DNA of 64,000 bases from Aphelocoma coerulescens (taxonomy: Eukaryota; Chordata; Aves; Passeriformes; Corvidae): NCBI RefSeq assembly GCF_041296385.1, contig NC_091014.1, positions 11,507,578-11,571,577 of the forward strand, read 5' to 3'. Position numbers and translations under genes: made by a program. Under the pieces are notes generated by a model. It searched no databases. It was not told where the DNA came from and saw only the letters and a program-made list of their open reading frames with translations. Positions within the stretch are counted from its first letter, which is position 1, and every line of letters starts with the position of its first letter. Shown here piece by piece: positions 24,450-37,028 of the stretch.

Positions 24450-25789
24450 GGCTGTTTACACACCTTTTACAACTTCCACAAAATTTCTTGTAGATGGTTT
24501 CTAGATGAGTATGTTTTAGGAATTGTGAAAGTGCAGCCTATGGTCTTTTTTGCTGATTGTGTATCTTCAACTAATTATAAGAAAGGTGATCTATGATTGA
24601 GAATCAAAATATAACTAGAAAAGTATAATCTCATTTCACACCTTGGATTGTGACAGATATTCAAATTCATCAAGCTAAAAATACCTCAGATTCCACTGGG
24701 TGTCTCCTTCTTTCAAAGGATTTGCATCCATAAATGAGCATCTTGAATTAATAAAATAAATAAATTAAAATTGTGATGTAATGGTCCTTGTTTTCTCCTG
24801 TTTCCATCTTTTTCTTACTCTATAAAGTGATATAGTATTTCTTGTTTAATTATTTTAGCCTTCAGAATTGAACTCCTCTTATTCTGGGCTTAAAATGGTC
24901 AAATATAAAAAGTTTTGTCCTTAAGGAGCAGTGTACCCAAAGAAATAATTGATGATTTACCTCTTTTTGTACTGCACGATTTTTGAAGAGTAAGAGGCTT
25001 TTAAATGGAAAGCTGACTATATATCTATATAAGTCTGACTATATAAGTCTTTAGATTTTATAAGGTAAACTATTTGGCACTGCAATAGATTCAATGGGTT
25101 TATTAAGTCAGTGGGAAAAGTCCAATGTATGAGAAGTGAGAAAACACAGGTTTAAATGCTGTCTTGAAAAATTCATCATCACTAATGCTTGAGAAAAATG
25201 GGCATCTGGACAGATGTCTCCACAAAAATGACGTGGATATTGTTTTGATGTAGGTTTGAGTGATTTCTTCATCTTGTCTAATTTATGCTATCCACATTGG
25301 GAGATGGAGAAAAACACTGTTCAATCCACCTAGCAGCATATTCTCCTGTAACAGGATTGCTGCAGTTTCTTTCCAAATTAATACTCTTGAGCATTCTCTA
25401 CTTCCTGACTATCACATTAAAGGAGCTAAAAATATAATTTCATCCACGTGTGGATTAAACTGTTAATCCAGTTATTAGCTGACAATTTGGGCTCAACTGT
25501 GATGTAAAGCTAATTTGAATATATTTACATGATAGCTAATTAATCAGCTGAATTAGAGCATATAATTTTCAAAAAAATGCATAAACTAGTTCAGAGCACT
25601 GAATTTCAGGTAGCACCATGTCTCAGCTATGTGCTGAGACATATAATAGGTCAAAGCAAAATAAGCATTAGTATGCATATGAAGAATATTCCACCTATTT
25701 TTGACTAATTTTTTAATGATATATGACAGCATGTTAATTGTTAGGTGGCAGGGATTTCATTAGTATTACATCCACATGTAGGCAAGGAG
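24450..25789. other. AT-rich unique DNA with a homeodomain-site-rich patch
   Basis: No exon or transposon was recognised. The stretch 25440-25570 combines a CACGTG E-box (in CCACGTGTGG) with several TAATT/TAATTAAT cores and looks like vertebrate regulatory non-coding DNA; this is inference. Confidence 0.5.
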
Positions 25790-26410
25790 GACAAAAAACT
25801 GTACATGAGCCAGCAATGAATGATTGCAGCCCAGACAAACAAAAAATCCTGGGCTGCATCCAAAGCAGCGTCATCAGTAAGGGTGAGGGAGGTGACTCTG
25901 CCCCTCTGCTTGGCTCTGGTGAGACCCCACCTGCAGTGCTGCATCCAGATCTGGGGCCTGCAGGACCAGAAAAACATGGATCTCTTAGACCAGGTCCAGA
26001 GGAGGGTCAGAAAAATGACCAGAGCCCTGGAGACAGGCTGGGAGAGTTGGGAGTGTTCAGCCTGGAGAAGAGAAGGCTCTGGGGAGATCTTGTTGCTTTT
26101 CAGTACTTACAGGGTGCTTACAAGAAAGGTGAGGACAAACTCTTTAGCAGAGTCTGTTGTTTTAAGACAAGGGGTGATAAACTAAAAGAGCATTGCTTAA
26201 GAATAAATGTAAGGAAGAAATTTTTTACAATGAGATGGTGAAACACTGGAACAGGTTGCCCAGAGGTGTCCAGTCCCTGGAAACATTCCAAGTCAGGTTG
26301 GATGGGGCTCTGAGTAACCTGGTCTAGTGAAAAATGGCCCTGTCCAAGAGGTTTGAAACCTTGATCTTTTAGGTGCCTTCCAACCTGAGCCGCTCCAGGA
26401 TTCTATAACA
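25790..26410 (+). mobile_element. CR1 LINE, end of ORF2 plus 3' UTR
   Basis: This is the longest avian-type CR1 copy in the window, holding the C-terminal end of ORF2 and the 3' UTR. In the frame at 25820-26185 the CR1 tail motif is visible: 'REVTLPLCLALVRPHLQCCI', then 'LDQVQRRVRKM' and 'SAWRREGSGEILLLFSTYRV'. Part of the family pattern (the 'FSLEKRRLWGDL' phrase) moves into the neighbouring frame (25738-26241), so at least one frameshift breaks it. Downstream come 'tggaacaggttgcccag', 'tggatggggctctgagtaacctggtctag' and 'gtgccttccaacctgagccgctccaggattctata'. It is a dead, 5'-truncated copy with an eroded terminal repeat. Confidence 0.92.
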
Positions 26411-27250
26411 AGACTGAAAGGCATTGCTACATACATATACATACAAAATCAATGTGCTGCACTGCTTACTCTGCATACTTGTATACTGCAATGACTATTT
26501 ACAATGCTTATTTCAAACTGTAATTGCTCAGTGTCCACCTGTGATGGACCATGACTAAATGCCAGGTGTCATCTCACGAGGTGTTTATACTTGCATGCTG
26601 TTCATCTTTAGAAGTTATTTTTCATTCCCAGCACCTGCATTCACAGATGTCTAGCCAGTAAATAATTTTTGCTCATCCTTCACAGGATAACTTGAAAAAT
26701 ATGTTATTGTAAGCAAGTTCCAGAATCAGCATAATACTTTTCTGAAAGTGGATTTTGCAGTCAACCCTGGGAATTGAGGAACAGAAAATATACCAGTCTG
26801 GATTTCATGAGAGGACAAAGAATGTTTCTGAGGCACATACTATAATTCTGCTTTCTGTTTCTCTGCAGACACCTTTACAGATAAATAAAACCACATGCTG
26901 CAGCTACATGATACACTCTTGGTTCACTAAATAAATCTAGTTTAGGTTCACTCAAACTATAAAGTATAGGTTTAGTATAGGAAATACAGGATTTTTTACA
27001 TAGTGTATGGACACCTAAACCATAAAGAATGTTTTACACTGAATGCATTTCTGAATTAACTTATTGGGAAAGAAGATTGGTCTACACACCAGTGGCACTC
27101 TGATTATTTTAATTCATCTTATCTTGTTCATTCCATGTCCTCTTTAAAATGGTTTCCAACCACTGAGCTGAAAAATGAATCAAAAGAAATCAGGATAATG
27201 AAACAAAAACCTAAATATTTATCTTGTTTAAATGATTCTTTCCTCCAGGA

Positions 27251-27251
<1 letters not shown>

Positions 27252-27286
<35 letters not shown>
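27252..27286. repeat. (CAA)n microsatellite, about 11 copies
   Basis: Uninterrupted AAC/CAA trinucleotide units follow 'ctccagga'. Confidence 0.97.
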
Positions 27287-30200
27287 AGATAAAAAATAGC
27301 AAGTATCCTTTCAAAGAAATACAGTAAAAATGAAAGTAGAGAATTTCCTGTTATTCACAAAATTAGTGGGACTGTGATTGCCTTTTTTTCTGTTTCCCAA
27401 GCAGCCCACTTGCAGACAGGATGGAAAACTAAAGTTGAAAGAAGACATTTCACAGACATTTTGCAGACACTCTTAAAATGCAATGAATCCTTCTTGACAA
27501 TGTTGCATTGCATACTTGAACAACTATTGACAGTTTGATTCAGATCCTTGCTCTGAATCCAGCAGAGTACATTCTATTTACATGCCAAAAATGTATTGGG
27601 TGTCAATATCAATAAGGTATAGCATGTCCTTCCTTAATGTATACATGTAAATTAACTGTTTTGATATTTCAAACCAGGATCAGAAAGTAGGGTTGATTTC
27701 TTTGCTCAGTGTTTAAGATATTCATGTGTAAAGTAGCATCCTGCCTTTATCTGAGATAGCCTATCATAGAGAAGCTGAAGTTTTTTCCTGCATAGTGGAA
27801 GATAAATGAATAAAACTTCTTTTAAACTAAGGAAAGATTATTCATCTCCAATATTATAGCTAAGTGACATACTGCTTTAATACAACGTACTAGAACACTT
27901 ATTGAGGAATAGGTGATAACTTACCCTTTGCTCCTCTTGAACAAAAAAAAGAAAAAAATATTCCTAATGTGGATTTTTTTTTTTTTTTAATTCATGTATG
28001 GTTTAACTCTATGGCTGGCAAGTAAATTACTGACAAATAAAGTGATCTCTGTCCTGCTATAAAGGCAAAACCACAGCTTGTTGCTACCCAGAAAACTGCT
28101 CTGTAAAATCTGCATTATGAGGCTCTGTATTTATTGCCTCAGGAACCACAGAGAAAGTTTTCTTAGGTATTTTCCTAAGTGTCAGTCCTGGAAGTCATGA
28201 GAGCTGCTCTGATTTTTTCTGATTTATACAATAAAAAAAGTATTAAAGTGCCTGTCAAGCCAAGTCTACTGGGAGCACCTTCCTGTCTTCGATTTCTGCC
28301 TCTACTTTAAAGCAGGAAAGTATAAAACTGAGGGCAGAATATGTTACTGCAGCTGAAAATTTACACAGATCCTCAGATTGTAAAATAAAACATGACTCAT
28401 TTTTTCCATAGATATTCACTCTTCAATGTTTCACTGAAGACAAAAAGCTCATTTTCGTCACTAATATGTTCAGCTCTAAATTATTATGAACAGGTATATT
28501 AGGTTTAAAAAGAAACATGAGGACTCATACATCCCTGCAAAAAAATCTATCTGTAAGCCTAGTTACTAGAAGTAGAATATCATCACAAATATTTTTATTA
28601 CTGTTTTATAGGTCATAAATACATCACCTATTTCTGATAAATAAAAACATCAGATATTTGTGTCATTGATGTATACTATGATTTCATATTGAACTTTTTC
28701 CCTAAAACTCAAGGGTCCTTTAAGGCTCATCAGGTGGTCAAAAGTATAATCTTAATCACCAATAGCACTTAACAGAACTTAGAGGCTGCACAAGAACCCA
28801 GACACAACCCATGGTGAACATCTTATGTAGAGAATAATGTGAAGGCATCAAGGTGCCTGACATGGTCTGGAACAATGTAACAGATTTGAGGAATGTGGTG
28901 TCCTTCCTTTCACATCTCACAACACAAAGAACTCAAGCTCAGAACAAGAATATGAGAAGCAGCTAAGAAAACCAGAGAGGAAAGTGGTCAAGGGGAATAT
29001 TGAAGTGACTCAAGGGATGGGATGAGAATCAAAATTATCAGTAAGGGAGAGATACTATATCTAACTAGATCCAGAAGGATTAGGAGATTGAACAAGATAG
29101 CTGGACTGGAGAGGAAGAGCAAGCTATGGAAACTGAAGTGGAAAAGTACTCCCAACAGGTGTATTTGAGCAAAATTTGCTTTTACAACTATATCTTACAT
29201 ACATTACCTATCATATATGAATGATTAGTCAGAAACAGTCAGGCTTGAGGTTTAGTCTGACTGAAAAGATCTGGCATAAGTGGCTAATCTGAAATTGATT
29301 ATCACCATTTCTCCTTAGAGGTGATGTCTTGATACTTTCAGATCAACTGAACAGTGATTTCCTCCTGCCTTTGTCAGTAGACCTTGCTTTGGGAAGAATG
29401 TTGATTCACAAAAACAGTGCAGCCTAAGAAGTCTCATGTCATCCTACTCATTTTTTCATATATTTTAGGTTGATTGAATAGAATGTATCATTAACCCACA
29501 ATACACCTAAACGTGCATTGAAGTTGGAAAGCAGATTGAGTTTTTTGAAGGGAATGTAAATGCACTCATGTTTGAATAAAAGCACCTGCTAAAGCACTCT
29601 AAGAAAACTGTGGTTTGCTTTTCTTTCTTTTTCCTCTCCATTGTCCAGTTTCCCAAAGTTACATTTGTTATCTACATTATCAACAGTTGTTAAAATAAAC
29701 ACATAGGAATGGAATTTATCATGCTCTCAATTCCCTACAAGAATTAAACAATGCGTAATACTTCGCTTTTTTCCAGGGACTGTCATTCTGAGATCAACAT
29801 TAAACCATCTGAATTCATAGATATGCAAGCTAAAATGAATTTGTATGATAAACACGTCATCTATAAAAGTTTAAAATTTGTGTTAGGAACCCTTACATGT
29901 ACATGACCAACAATTCTTTTGTGTGTGTTGGAAGTCAAAAGTGTAAACTTCACCTGTTTTTTTTTAAGGGATCTTGTGCTTTGTCAAGGTCAACAGTGGA
30001 GAATACTAGACACAGAAGATATTGGTATTTATGATGGCTTCAATCTATTTTAATACAAATATGAACTCGGTAATCATAAACAATCTTATAACTCTTTTCT
30101 CATTTATTCTAGTTTTGTTAAAACCTATTTCCATGGAATTTATTAAAACAAATTAGTTATATTGACATAAAGTCCTAGAAACATGGCAAACCATCTCACT

Positions 30201-30577
30201 CTTTCCTGAGATCTGATACACCTAGACATCCACACTGGTCTAATTTCTTAGCAACAAAAAACTTAGTTAATTTCTTTGGAATTTTTTATCATTCTTGACA
30301 TAGTTTCTCCGTAAAAACAAGAAATGTATCTGATATGAACACTGGAATTGCACAATTTCTTTAAAGTTAAGATTCTCAGTCACCCTATCATTACTTTTTA
30401 GTGCTAAAGTGTAGTTTCCCCTTATCATATTTTCTATTCACTTTTTTCATCCTATCAGGATCAAGCCAACCTTCAGCCATACAGAAATTTTAGTTAAAGT
30501 GGTTTACTTTAGTATATGCCTCTTTCAATATTTAACCATTTTGAAGCAAATGTATTACCTTGAATCTTAATGAACAA

Positions 30578-30627
30578 TCCTATTATTTTTTGAATATCCT
30601 ATTATTATTTGAATGTCCTATTTTTTT
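30578..30627. repeat. Imperfect tandem repeat, 19-bp period
   Basis: TCCTATTATT...TTTGAATA, TCCTATTATTATTTGAATG and TCCTATTTTT start at about 30578, 30597 and 30616. The first two units are nearly identical and the third is partial. Confidence 0.8.
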
Positions 30628-31499
30628 CTTCTACAGAAAGTAGTTGCTTAGAACTGCAAGATGCAATTTTCCTGAAACTTGCATAAATTAACCATGGTTG
30701 CATTTTGGATTATTACCCGCTGCAGAAAAGCTTATATGAAATTTATAAAGGAAACCTTCCTTGTCTTTTTGTGCAGCTCTGGGGTTTATATAAGACCTTA
30801 AATTTCTGGACTTAGTGAAACTTTGTAGTATAATCTTAGGTATTGATTGTTTATGCTTATGGACTTTCCAAATTGCTAAGTGAAACACATTAACCTGGGC
30901 TAGAGCTAGTAATGAGAATAATTTAGATTAAATGCACCTTATTTCAGACCTCAGGTGAGGGAAGAATATACAGTCAGCTCCTATTACACAGATGATGAGT
31001 GGTAATTCATGAAGATGCAATTACTTTAGACTGTGTGGCAAGACCTGAGGGAATTCTTTCAAGCAGTACCTGGCAGTAGCCCTCTGCCTACCTCTTTAAT
31101 TTCATAATTAGTTTCAAAGAAACTGAAATGTTGGTGAACAATGTTGAGCATATAGAAAATTTATACAGTAAAAATAATTCCAGAGTGGAAATGGAATAAG
31201 ACTATTTTTTTCCAAAGAGAATTTATTTAGAGATTCACAGAGTAGAACTCATTTTTTCCCTGCTTCCAGACAGTTCTCTGTGAACTCAGATACTTGTAAG
31301 ATTGACAGATTCTTCCAGTGATTTTAAAGGTTCTCATTTTTGGTAAAACATGAGGGGTTTAGGAGGGTTGATTGTTTAAGAACTCTGTATTGTACCCTTA
31401 CAAACTTACTTGATCTAATATGCTTTTTCTTAGCAGGATAACTCCCAATTGTTAAAAGGGCAAAAGAATATCATATTAAGTTTTTTTCTCTATGGTTTG

Positions 31500-31521
31500 T
31501 TTTTTTTTTTTTTTTTTTTTT
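31500..31521. repeat. T22 homopolymer
   Basis: Twenty-two consecutive T. No retroposon is recognisable next to it. Confidence 0.95.
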
Positions 31522-33207
31522 CTATAAAAGTATGCAGTTGTCCAATGAAAGAGGGGCAAAAATTGAGGAAAACTCTGTTTGGATTTGATGTGAGTAAACA
31601 ATCAGAACCCTTTATTCTTGAACAAGCGATTAATTTGTTCCTTTGGGCTTTTTTTCACCCTTGAACTCATTCCACTCTTGGTCCTGAACCTTGGTTCTTT
31701 TGTAACATTCCCCCAGGTTCTAAGGCTCAATTTATCTTCCATTTAGACACTTGTGTACAACATATTTGGGTTTTTTTTCTTTCCTTTTTTAAGAAGGGCA
31801 CTGCAACAAGTGGCTTCTAAACTCCAGTCAGATCCCATTCTGCTCTTACATTCTTTGTGCTTTGGCCAGCATACTTCACGCCAGACAGAAACTGTAGAGC
31901 CAGATAAAATCAGCAGGTCCTGCTGGGAATGTGGGATGAGTAAGAAGATACTGCTATGTCTGTCAGATTTATGGCTGGGGTTCACGTCAGGGAAATTATT
32001 GTATCTCAGCCAGGGTAGTGCAGCTAGACTTCTAACACATTGAGGTTGCATAAATATTCCACATGAAGCCAATTCCCAGTGTTTTCCAGGGAGCAAATCC
32101 TGCCACCTCATTGCATGGAATGTCAGTAATAATGATTGTTACAGTAAAGTTTCATCTCAAGACTGAAACACATCAGTGCTCAGACTACAACACATAGAGA
32201 AAAATTTAATAAAATCAAAGTTGCATTATTGGATTGAGAAAGTTTTGACATATCATAAATATATTCCTTGTAATCAAAAATGAGGTCTAACCTATATTCC
32301 CTTAATAATAAGGAGTGTTTTGTTCTGGGGAAAGCACTGGCCAAAATTTTTCTAGGATGTTTTTCTTGAGTAAACATCCATTGATAAAGCCTTCTCTCAC
32401 CAAGATATTTTCATATGATAAAAATACTTTTGACAAAATAAATAAGATTAATAATGATGTGGTTTATTTTCCCAATTATTTCAAAACTAGTGATGTTTAT
32501 TTTGCATGTTAGTGCATAGCTATATGCTGTAAATTCACAATCAGAACAAAATCTTTTTGATTATAAAAAATATTCTGACTGAATGTAAAATACACTGGGT
32601 TTCAGTATAGGTGTTTCAGAGATAGATTGATATATATTTTTGTGTAGAGATTTTTTTCCTACAGAACTCAAAAATTTAATTTTTTTGTGACTACTCTGTA
32701 AAATTATATTAGGAATGCAGACAGAGACACATCAAATATATGATTTCCTGACTGTAGGAGTTTAGAGTCTATGTTATGGGCTTGTGATGCACCCATTTAC
32801 TTCTGAACTTATTACCATAGGCTACTTTTCTAGTCCATGGAGCACAGTGGGCAGTTTGTGGAAATACTCTTCTGAATACTAAGATGGCTTCACTGAAACA
32901 CCCTAAAATTATTTATTTTAGAGAGAGATTGTAGGGAAACTATGGCCAAAAAAAGACATTTACAATTTTTTTTAAGTGCAAACATCTAAACATAAACTTC
33001 TGTAGTCTACAGGGAAATGATTTTACACTGTGTTTCTAATGTACCAGTCTTGGTGTGAAATCTATTAGAGACGTTATGTTTTAAAAGTGAATTAAATCTG
33101 AATTTTAAAGGTAAAATAATGTTGTGATTTTATTTCAAATGCATTTGCTTTTGAAAATTTGCTTGAAATACTGCATGGTCTAAATGTATGCACGTATGAG
33201 AAAGGAA

Positions 33208-33232
33208 ATATATATATATATATATATATATA
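33208..33232. repeat. (AT)n microsatellite, about 12 copies
   Basis: Pure AT dinucleotide run bounded by 'aaagga' and 'aaagatg'. Confidence 0.97.
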
Positions 33233-35913
33233 AAGATGAAAATGTGAAAGCATGAAGGAAATATTCAACCTATATTTATGTGTACGTGAAGGAATTATAT
33301 CTCTGTAAATATGAACTAATCTATATATATAGTGTACATATCTCCTTCATAACCATTGACCTTTGGCAAATCTGTTTATATTGGCCATTTGGTTTAGCCT
33401 GTGTGAACTATGCAACAACTGTTTTAAATATAACTAAATTTAATAGGATGCTTATTGTAGAATAATTATGTTCCAAATGTTCATTGAAAACATGTATGAT
33501 TTATAGAGCTCTGATGATTCTTTTGGAAAACTGTATCTGTTAAGTTTCAATGAATACTTGTTTAAAATCAGACATTGGATTTTCATATACATTACTGCCA
33601 AGCTCCATATTAAACATATTCAGGCAGTGACTGATTCATCTCTTTTATTTTTTACATATGGAGGGTACTGCTTATTTTCCTGTGACCAGGATGTGTTAAA
33701 ATGAAATAGCAATTCAAGCAGGACAATAATTCCTACATTAAATGTTGATAATTGACAGCAATGAAATGATTTTTTTTTTCCCCACAACTATAATAGAAAT
33801 TCTAGATAATACACTCAGTATCTCTCATCAATTCTACCACAGCTTCTATAAATACACAGAAAATAAACTATGACACACCTTTCCTGGTTTCTGTTCAATG
33901 CTGTGCTACACTAAGCTACTCTCTGGGCAGATATAAAAAATCAGAGTTTAAGTCTACAAACATCCAAAACTGGATATAAAGGTACATCTGATATTCATAA
34001 GAATTGAAATTCAACTGATTATGTGAAGAGAAAAAATGCAGACTTGTTGTTCTTTACCATTCTAATAGCTTCCTGAATAAAACAGATGTGTCCTTAAAGT
34101 GAAAGTTCTGTTGTCACTTACCAGAAGAAAATACCAGATCAATTCCGTTTTCTTTGGTTTCCGGTAAAATTTCTGACAGCTGCTGTTCTTACATAATGGA
34201 AAACACTTTCCTAACATTGATGGTCTTTTCCAATCTTTCTATATATTTTATTTCTCTAAATGAATGAAGGGATAGAAAAATGATACATGAAAAAAACCCA
34301 ACCACACATTAACACTGCACATTGTTGAATAGGATATTTGGCTTATTGCATTTGAAATACTGCATTAAGTAGATTCTTTAGAGAGAGAGAATATTGTTCT
34401 GACTGCTTGTGACCTGATTAGTGAAACATGCTTCAGTACAATTTATAAATAGTAATATATGGAGTTGACTTTAATTCAATGATCAGGTTGGCAAAGAAAT
34501 TGTTAATATTTTTAAAGCATGGGTTATTATGTGAGCTTCCAAACTACACTTCACAGCTACTTTGTATGCATTACACAAGCCCTACTGGTAGGTCCTGTTG
34601 AAGACCTCAGATTCTCCCTGCTCACTTGACTTGATATCTGATGACATCTAGGGCTTTCTAAAAGATTGTCATTTTCCATACAGTTCACAGTTTTCATGTT
34701 ATCATGCCAAATTCTCTCTTTAAATGTAGGTGAATAAATTTCAGCAGGAGGCATCTGAATGACTCAAGGGATTTTCTCTCAAGCAAGTAAGTGCTTTTTT
34801 CTTGAGTTCCCTCATGAAATAAATAGTTAAATATAATAATTGATTTGTACAACTATCTTTCTAAATTCATGTTAGGAGACAAGCATTTCTTCTAGCATAG
34901 GTTATTTTGAAGTAAAAATGCAATAACTTTGACTAGTTTTGAATTCTTTAGCGAAGCCTTTTCTTAAAACCAGGTGTTGTGCAGAGACCTACACACTTCA
35001 AAGCACTTGTTAGATCATGTTAGAAATGTTATCATATGACACAAAAAAGGGAGACCTGATAATTTCATAGTTCTAATCAGAGTGTCTGAGAAAGATTATA
35101 ATTAAATCTACACATGTCTCAAAAAAAATCCCTAATTCCTCCAAGTTTCCATTTAGCAGCATTTTCCGTTTGTTAAATCTTGTTTCTTCAGTAGGTGAAC
35201 CAAAAAACAGAGTTCTCTTTCTTTCGCAAATGAAAATTCACAGATGGGGAAAATCCACAGTTGATGTGTGCTCACCCGGTGTTTGAAATATGAGGAAATT
35301 CGTAACAGAAGCCCTCAAGCTTCCATCAAAGAAGCGAAGGTAATAGATACACCAACTGTGTTGATACTGAAATGGCTGAAACATCATTAATTCTCTTTAC
35401 AGGCCTCATGGCTTGACATCTACCAAAAGTAAACATCAAATCTATCTTGAGCAGGTTACCTCAGCAACCTCCTCGTAAAAGAGGAGCCATTAGACTGTCC
35501 CCTAATGTTTGCAGAACTTGAGAACATGTAACAGAATTCCCTCTTGTCTAACAACTCACCTCCACGAATACTCCAATTTCTTCAAGAATTTTTAATAGAT
35601 TTTTTCTCTTTAGATGTTGAATGTGCCCATTGAGTGTGAAGGATTGACCTATTCACCCCTGGACATTTTAGGTGTAAGAAAACTTCTGTAGGCCAAAACT
35701 ATAAAAGGATCTGAAGCAAAGTAACAGTTAAATTTCTTTTTCAAACAAGACATTGCTGAAGATATTGGGCAAGAGCTGTTGGAATTTTTCTTTCCAGTGT
35801 GTGTCAACAGTTTATTGGAAACGAAAAATGAAGGAATAGGAAACAATAGAGCTTTTTGTTGTTGTTGTTGGCTCATTGGTGTGTATCTGTATACGCTCCC
35901 CATATATACAGTG

Positions 35914-35921
35914 TATAAAAG
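35914..35921 (+). promoter_or_regulatory. Candidate LTR TATA box
   Basis: TATAAAAG lies about 250 bp before the LTR polyadenylation signal. It could be the U3 promoter of the LTR, but the 5' LTR boundary is not established. Confidence 0.35.
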
Positions 35922-36165
35922 GCACAATTTCGGTATTGGGACATGCTGTCTCCAGTAGGAAAGACCCCACGCTGGAACAGGCAAAGGACTCCTCTCCCTG
36001 AGCAACAGCAGCAACAACTCATGATGAACTGACTGGAACCCCCATTCCCTGTCTCCCAGTGCTGCTGGTGGGGAAGGGGTAGAGCTTGGAAAGGAGGGAG
36101 GGGTGGGAGGAGGGTGTTTTTAAGATTTATTTTGCTTCTCATTATCCTGCTCTGGTTTTGTCAGT

Positions 36166-36171
36166 AATAAA
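36166..36171 (+). promoter_or_regulatory. LTR polyadenylation signal (AATAAA)
   Basis: AATAAA lies inside the 'gtcagtaataaattcaacta' phrase that marks the R region of this LTR type. Confidence 0.6.
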
Positions 36172-37012
36172 TTCAACTAATATCTCCAACGTGAGCTTGT
36201 CTTGCCCATGACCGTATTTGGAGAGTGATCTCTCCCAGACCTTATCTCAACTCAGGAACTCAGTTATATTTTCTCTCCCCTGTCCACTTGTGGAAGGGAG
36301 TGTTAGAGAGGTTTTGGTAGGTGCCTGGCATCCAGCCAGGGTCAATCCACTACAGGAGGTGAAGAGATTAAGTGGCTGTGTGGGTGCTCAGCTTCTTTGT
36401 TGGGGCCACTCACAGCAGTCTTTTAAGCTTTGTGGGTTTTTTAATTATTTAATATCACTTTTCCATCTTCTATCAATCAGCTCGCTTTAACTCCCATATC
36501 ATACAGCAGCATTCTTATTGGACACAGCCACCAAAAGGTTATTACTAGATCTTATCAAAAGTATTTTGAAATTTACCAATCTTGACTTTGAATTATTCTG
36601 TTTGTTTTCTGGCTCTCATTTACCATTACAGAAACACTTGTCATTGGCTTTTATTCCTCTGTAATGAATTGTTTCGCTGTGCTTCCTGATCTCTCATGTG
36701 TAGCATTCCTTCCTCACTACTAATATCCTCCTTGAGATGATTCATGGAGTTATGCCTGGAGTGCTCCTCTCCATTCTGCCCATCCTCTTTGTGGTGATAA
36801 CTCCAGATGTTTTGTGCATGTTTGCTTTAGAGAAATTGCAAAACTTTTCCACACCTAAATCTTTGAGTGACTTTGCCCAGTTTACTTACATTACTGCCTT
36901 CCTAGTTTATTAGGGCTTTAAACCTTACTTGATAATCTTACCAGATTATTTTATTATTTCTTTCCCTTAAACTTTGTTTTGAATTACATCTGAAATACCT
37001 TATTAATAAATG

Positions 37013-37028
37013 ATTGCTTATAAGCAAT
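37013..37028. repeat. 16-bp perfect palindrome
   Basis: ATTGCTTATAAGCAAT is its own reverse complement. Confidence 0.95.

Larger units (their letters stand above)
26411..35912. other. Long AT-rich stretch without recognised genes
   Basis: I see only simple repeats: CAA at 27252-27286, T15 at 27974-27988, T22 at 31500-31521, AT at 33208-33232, and an imperfect 19-bp period at 30578-30627. The paired frames at 31743-32111 (-) and 31753-32043 (+) overlap and have no domain. 28750-29170 is A/G-rich and could be an eroded transposon that I cannot name. Confidence 0.5.
35913..36354 (+). mobile_element. ERV LTR (ERVL-like, songbird type), 5' end unclear
   Basis: Known LTR text is readable: 'accccacgctggaacag', 'cctctccctgagcaac', 'catgatgaactgactggaacccccattccctgtctccc', a G-rich 'ggagggaggggtgggagg', 'gtttttaagatttattttgcttctcattatcctgctctgg', AATAAA at 36166-36171, 'gtcttgcccatgacc', 'gagtgatctctccc', 'gttatattttctctcccctgtccact', and 'cctggcatccagccagggtcaatccactaca' as the 3' end (CA at 36353-36354). 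This matches the 3' part of an avian ERVL-type LTR as I know it. A TATAAAAG box at 35914-35921 may be its promoter. I could not find the 5' TG, a target-site duplication or internal retroviral genes, so it is a solo or truncated LTR. The small frames on both strands are LTR text. Confidence 0.75.
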
